From positions 1,116,001 through 1,180,000 of the forward strand of contig NZ_CP042464.1 in assembly GCF_015074785.1 (NCBI RefSeq): 64,000 nucleotides of DNA, written 5' to 3'. Below the pieces are notes generated by a model. That model was not told the DNA's origin and did not search any database. It saw only the letters and a program-made list of their open reading frames with translations. The stretch comes from Segatella copri (GTDB lineage: Bacteria > Bacteroidota > Bacteroidia > Bacteroidales > Bacteroidaceae). Positions 60,531 to 64,000 of the stretch are shown piece by piece. A program made the translations under genes and the position numbers. How positions within the stretch are numbered: position 1 is the first letter of the stretch; the number at the start of each line of letters is the position of its first letter.

Positions 60531-60612
60531 AGAAAGCCATTTGAAAAAAGGGCTTGATTTTTTACAAGAAAAAAATAGGTTGGAGGGCATCCTATGTGAT
60601 GTCCTCCAATTT
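60531..60612 (+). terminator. Two tandem hairpins after pgk
   Basis: The first has AAGCC...GGGCTT (60534-60554) followed by GATTTTTT. The second has TTGGAGGGCAT (60580-60590) with ATGTCCTCCAA (60599-60609) followed by TTTTC. Together they should stop transcription efficiently. Confidence 0.75.
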
Positions 60613-60761
60613 TCAGTTTTAACTGAATCCCCTAATAATCTACAGATTCTCTCTATAAACAGAACTGTATCTTTCATTTAAAACAAGCAACAGAAAACAT
60701 AAATTCTAAAATCATTTGGTAAACTACAAGGAATATAATTTTCTGATTTTAAAACGAATAC

Positions 60762-62456
60762 ATGGATTGGATTGTTAATCTCTTCACCAATACCGAGTCG
60801 GTGGCTCACATCGCCCTACTCTACGCTATCGTGATAGCTATTGGTGTTTACCTCGGAAAGATAAAGATTGGCGGCATTTCGTTAGGTGTCACCTTCGTTC
60901 TCTTCGCAGGTATTTTGGCTGGCCACGTTGGCTTCACCGGTCCAAAGGAAATTCTCACTTTCGTGCAAGACTTCGGCTTAATCCTCTTCGTCTTCATGAT
61001 TGGTCTCCAGGTAGGACCTGGTTTCTTCGAGAGTTTCAAGAAAGGTGGTGTTACGCTCAACATGCTTTCGGCTAGCGCTATTCTACTCAACATCCTCGTG
61101 ATGTTTGGTTGCTATTATCTCTTCTTTGACACAAGCAACCCTAACAACTTGCCTATGATGGTAGGTACTCTCTATGGTGCGGTTACCAATACTCCGGGTC
61201 TTGGTGCTGCCAACGAGGCTTTGCTCAGCGTCTTCCCTAATGGTGCTCCAAGTATTGCCAACGGTTATGCTTGTGCTTATCCTCTTGGTGTAGTAGGCAT
61301 TATCGGTGCTACTATCCTTATCAAGTACATCTGTAAGATTAATACTGCTGATGAGGAAGAACAGCTTAACGAAGAAGATGCTGCAAACCCACACGCTAAG
61401 GCCCACAACATGCACTTGCGCGTGGAAAATGCTTATATTACAGGCAGAACGCTGAGAGAAGTTTCAGAATTCTTGAACCGTGACATTGTATGTTCACGAC
61501 TGCTCCACAATGGCGAGGTGAGCATTCCTAACAGCAAGACTAAGTTTGAGGTTGGAGACGAATTGCTCGTTGTATGTGCAGAGGCTGATGCTGAAGCCAT
61601 CAAGGCTTTTATCGGACCAGAGGTTGAAGCTGAATGGGACCGCGAGAAGGATGAAGTACAGCACTTTGTTTCTCGCCGTATCATCGTTACCCGTCCGGAA
61701 ATGAACGGTAAGACCTTGGGTAAGATGCACTTCTCCAGCGTATACGGCGTTAACGTAACACGTATTTCCCGTCAGGGAATGGACATTTTTGCAGGCAGAA
61801 ACCACCACTTCCACGTAGGTGATAAGATTCTGGTTGTAGGTCCTGAAGAGAATGTGAACCGTGTGGCTGAAATCATGGGTAACTCTGTAAAGCGCCTCGA
61901 TGCGCCTAACATTGCTACTATCTTCGTAGGCATTATGGTAGGTATTATCTTCGGTTCTCTCCCATTTGCCATTCCGGGAATGCCGGTGCCTTTAAAGTTG
62001 GGTATTGCCGGAGGTCCGCTGATCATCGCCATCCTCATCGGCCGTTTCGGCTATCGCATGAAACTGGTAACTTATACGACGACTTCGGCTAATATGATGC
62101 TGCGAGAAATAGGACTTGTACTCTTCCTGGCGAGTGTGGGAATCAAGGCTGGAGCCGGATTCTGGGACACAGTAGTACAGGGTGACGGTTTGAAATATGT
62201 GGGATGTGGTTTCCTCATCACCGTTATTCCTATCCTCATCATCGGTACAATTGCCCGCCTGAAGTTTAAATTCAACTACTTCACCATCATGGGTATGCTC
62301 GCCGGTACTTACACAGACCCTCCTGCATTGGCTTATGCAAATGCTTCTTGCTCTAAAGAAGCTCCAGCTGTAGGATACTCTACGGTTTATCCATTGAGCA
62401 TGTTCCTCCGTATCTTTACAGCCCAGATAGTGGTGCTGTTCTTCTGCGGAGCGTAA
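60762..62456 (+). CDS. AAE-family transporter (aspartate:alanine exchanger type, YidE-like)
   Basis: The 564 residues have the layout five to six membrane spans, two TrkA_C (RCK_C) cytoplasmic domains (about 215-290 and 295-375), then five to six spans. The two membrane halves show the duplicated AAE motifs '[18 protein letters not shown]' / '[18 protein letters not shown]' and '[20 protein letters not shown]' / '[20 protein letters not shown]'. Members exchange amino or dicarboxylic acids; the substrate here is unknown. It is monocistronic between two terminators. Confidence 0.92.
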   Translation: MDWIVNLFTNTESVAHIALLYAIVIAIGVYLGKIKIGGISLGVTFVLFAGILAGHVGFTGPKEILTFVQDFGLILFVFMIGLQVGPGFFESFKKGGVTLNMLSASAILLNILVMFGCYYLFFDTSNPNNLPMMVGTLYGAVTNTPGLGAANEALLSVFPNGAPSIANGYACAYPLGVVGIIGATILIKYICKINTADEEEQLNEEDAANPHAKAHNMHLRVENAYITGRTLREVSEFLNRDIVCSRLLHNGEVSIPNSKTKFEVGDELLVVCAEADAEAIKAFIGPEVEAEWDREKDEVQHFVSRRIIVTRPEMNGKTLGKMHFSSVYGVNVTRISRQGMDIFAGRNHHFHVGDKILVVGPEENVNRVAEIMGNSVKRLDAPNIATIFVGIMVGIIFGSLPFAIPGMPVPLKLGIAGGPLIIAILIGRFGYRMKLVTYTTTSANMMLREIGLVLFLASVGIKAGAGFWDTVVQGDGLKYVGCGFLITVIPILIIGTIARLKFKFNYFTIMGMLAGTYTDPPALAYANASCSKEAPAVGYSTVYPLSMFLRIFTAQIVVLFFCGA

Positions 62457-62506
62457 GACTTACAAAAGTTAACAAAACAACTGGAAATAGTTATAAATTA
62501 TAAAAG

Positions 62507-62545
62507 AGGTGCACAAAGACAAAAATTTGTGCACCTTTTTTGTTG
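62507..62545 (+). terminator. Terminator after the AAE transporter gene
   Basis: AGGTGCACAAA (62507-62517) and TTTGTGCACCT (62526-62536) form a perfect 11-bp stem followed by TTTTT. Confidence 0.92.
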
Positions 62546-62572
62546 TCTTTTCAGAAATTCTTCGTACCTTTG
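62539..62572 (+). promoter_or_regulatory. Promoter of the decarboxylase operon
   Basis: -7 TACCTTTG (62565-62572) with TTG at 62543-62545 (19 bases upstream). It overlaps the T-run of the preceding terminator. The leader is about 100 bases. Confidence 0.6.
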
Positions 62573-62679
62573 AGCACAAGAAATAAACCTAATGAATCTA
62601 CTAGGAACAGCTATCGTTCCTATATGATGCAGATTTTTTCGAAATATGAAACAATAACCCTATAAACGTTAGTAAGCGT

Positions 62680-63708
62680 ATGAAGAAATTGGGATTTCTG
62701 ATAACCATGCTAGTCATCACGTCCTTGCCCGCTTGGAGTCAAGGAGCCAAAAGTATCCGTATTACGGAGGTGATGACCGACAACCGTACCAATCTTGTAG
62801 ATGAGTACGGGCAGCACAAACCATGGGTGGAATTGAGCAATTCCTCCTTTACCACGTATAATGTGCGTGGTATGTTCCTAACCACCGACCGAAGGGTTCT
62901 CGACAAGAAAATGTCGCCTGAAGCTCGCCGACAGCTGATGTGTCCATTGCCTAACAATGAACCACGAACCACACTGGGAGGCAAGAAGAGCATCGTTATC
63001 TTCGACAGCAGTTCCTGGTACCAGGATGGCTGGAACGGACAACATTGGAAGGCAAAGAATTCTTCCAACTCGGGACCTTTTCATCTCAATCTTATTCTAC
63101 AGGAAAAGATGCCCAACTGGATAGCACTCTATGACGGAAATGCCGTTGACCTGATAGACTCCGTAAGCGTGCCAGTGTTGGCTGCCGATGAGAGTTTTGA
63201 ACTGAGTAAGGACTTCAAGACATGGGAGAAAGCCATTGCCGGATCAGTAACTCCAGGCTATCTGCCTCAAAACACAGGTTTGAGTAAAGCCCAGCAATTG
63301 AAGAAAAGCGACCCATACGGAATAGGAATCGCCGTACTTTCAATGGGAATCGTATTTGCCTGCCTTGCTCTCCTCTTCATCGTGTTCTGGGTTTTCGGAG
63401 CCTACATGAAACATAAACAGCGCATCGCCCGTGCTACTGAGAAGCACGCCACCTTATTATATAAGACAGGAAAGAAGACCATCGAGGTTACTCAAGACCT
63501 CAGTCATAAGACCAACGTGATTCTGAAAGATGGTTTAGAAACCAAGGGTATTGATAAGGAGATTTACATGGCAGTCATCTCCCTTGCATTACAGGAATAT
63601 TTAGAAGATGTTCATGATGTAGAATCCGGCATTATCACCATCAAGCCAAAACAGACCAGATGGAATGCTCCGAAATTCAACAACAACAATAACAACGTTA
63701 AAATATAG
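62680..63708 (+). CDS. OadG-like subunit with N-terminal lamin-tail-like domain
   Basis: The protein has 342 residues with a signal peptide ending 'LPAWSQG'. Residues about 25-200 resemble an LTD (lamin-tail-like) domain ('IRITEVMTDNRTNLVDEYGQ', 'KPWVELSN'). A membrane span at about 222-245 ('GIAVLSMGIVFACLALLFIV') is followed by a cytoplasmic tail ('AVISLALQEYLEDVHDVESG'). The span and tail match the gamma subunit of sodium-translocating decarboxylases, which holds the pump together and binds zinc. The biotin carrier gene follows six bases later, which supports this reading. Confidence 0.85.
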   Translation: MKKLGFLITMLVITSLPAWSQGAKSIRITEVMTDNRTNLVDEYGQHKPWVELSNSSFTTYNVRGMFLTTDRRVLDKKMSPEARRQLMCPLPNNEPRTTLGGKKSIVIFDSSSWYQDGWNGQHWKAKNSSNSGPFHLNLILQEKMPNWIALYDGNAVDLIDSVSVPVLAADESFELSKDFKTWEKAIAGSVTPGYLPQNTGLSKAQQLKKSDPYGIGIAVLSMGIVFACLALLFIVFWVFGAYMKHKQRIARATEKHATLLYKTGKKTIEVTQDLSHKTNVILKDGLETKGIDKEIYMAVISLALQEYLEDVHDVESGIITIKPKQTRWNAPKFNNNNNNVKI

Positions 63709-63713
63709 AAACT

Positions 63714-64000
63714 ATGGCAAAGTACGAATATAAGGTTAAAGGCGTAGATTACGTCGTTGAAATACAGGATATTGAAGGCAATATCGCCAATGTAACCGTG
63801 AATGGAATTCCATTCGAAGTGGAAATGAAACAGCCGGTTAAGAGCAGTAAGCAGAAAGTGAAGTTAACTGATGGACAAAACAACATTTCTGCCAGCTCTG
63901 TTGCAAGCGCAGGTTCTGCTGCAGGTTCAAGTTCTGCAGCAAGTTCTGATTCTGCTTCATCAAGCAAACAAGCAACTCCTGCTGCAGGCAAACCAGTTGT
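63714..64000 (+). CDS. Biotin carboxyl carrier subunit of a sodium-pumping decarboxylase, 3'-truncated by the window edge
   Basis: The visible 95 residues start 'MAKYEYKVKGVDYVVEIQDI' and continue into a Ser/Ala-rich linker ('SSVASAGSAAGSSSAASSDS'), the usual arrangement before the biotinyl domain. The biotin-accepting 'MKM' lies beyond the window. It should carry CO2 between the carboxyltransferase and the membrane beta subunit of oxaloacetate or methylmalonyl-CoA decarboxylase. The alpha subunit gene is not upstream here; the beta subunit is expected next. Confidence 0.88.
   Translation, partial: MAKYEYKVKGVDYVVEIQDIEGNIANVTVNGIPFEVEMKQPVKSSKQKVKLTDGQNNISASSVASAGSAAGSSSAASSDSASSSKQATPAAGKPV

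Overview
The window looks like a piece of a Bacteroidales chromosome, most likely Prevotellaceae (Prevotella/Segatella copri-like). The reasons are: promoters of the Bacteroidetes type (-7 TAnnTTTG, often with TTTG/TTG 19-20 bases upstream); almost no Shine-Dalgarno sequences; Bacteroidetes-restricted families (DUF3127, DUF4835, DUF4421, the HU_HIG DNA-binding family, the 'smalltalk' small protein); and a Rho factor with a very long disordered N-terminal insertion. Family names come from reading motifs by eye; no database search was run.

Region 1 (1-27.6 kb) is mostly core genome. It holds a GH25 muramidase, a zinc-ribbon membrane protein, a small DnaJ protein, a 5'-nucleotidase-like phosphoesterase, nudC, an MFS transporter, DUF3127, dnaN, a DnaQ-like exonuclease, coaBC, a DUF4835 secreted protein, recN and a TPR protein with a degenerate protease domain. 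A minus-strand run follows (ABC-F ATPase, engB, Gfo/Idh oxidoreductase, DUF4421, a DUF1460 amidase-like protein, a hypothetical), then rho, a nucleoside phosphorylase and mnmE. The ABC-F gene and rho diverge from one symmetric pair of overlapping promoters.

Region 2 (27.6-47.5 kb) is accessory and visibly scrambled. It contains an orphan amidase 3' end, a 163-bp nested palindrome, an HU_HIG-smalltalk pair, a Fic protein and many small redox, detoxification and DNA-alkylation-repair genes (YqiA-DUF1653, thioredoxin, flavin reductase, AlkZ-like, AlkD-like, PNPOx-like, cupin). It also has an IS1380-type transposase, two broken DinD-type genes (one fused to RhuM) and numerous duplicated or truncated fragments. 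At least eight segments occur twice inside this region, including a promoter-plus-leader cassette placed before two unrelated genes. A tRNA-Arg(TCT) gene lies at its right edge.

Region 3 (47.6-64 kb) is core again: a tricorn-like protease, ftsY-rimO-HU-(HU/TM/LysM fusion), a minus-strand radA-queC-TlpA-like block, pgk, an AAE-family transporter, and the start of a sodium-pumping decarboxylase operon (OadG-like protein and biotin carrier) that runs off the window.

The most interesting candidate system is the HU pair at 53748-55474. The second protein has an HU DNA-binding domain, a long charged helix coded by a 15-bp minisatellite, one membrane span and a periplasmic LysM domain, so it could tie the nucleoid to the cell wall. 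Other points worth attention are the nested palindrome at 28388-28550, the duplicated promoter-leader cassette, the DinD-RhuM fusion and an RNase H-like protein that seems to have lost catalytic residues.
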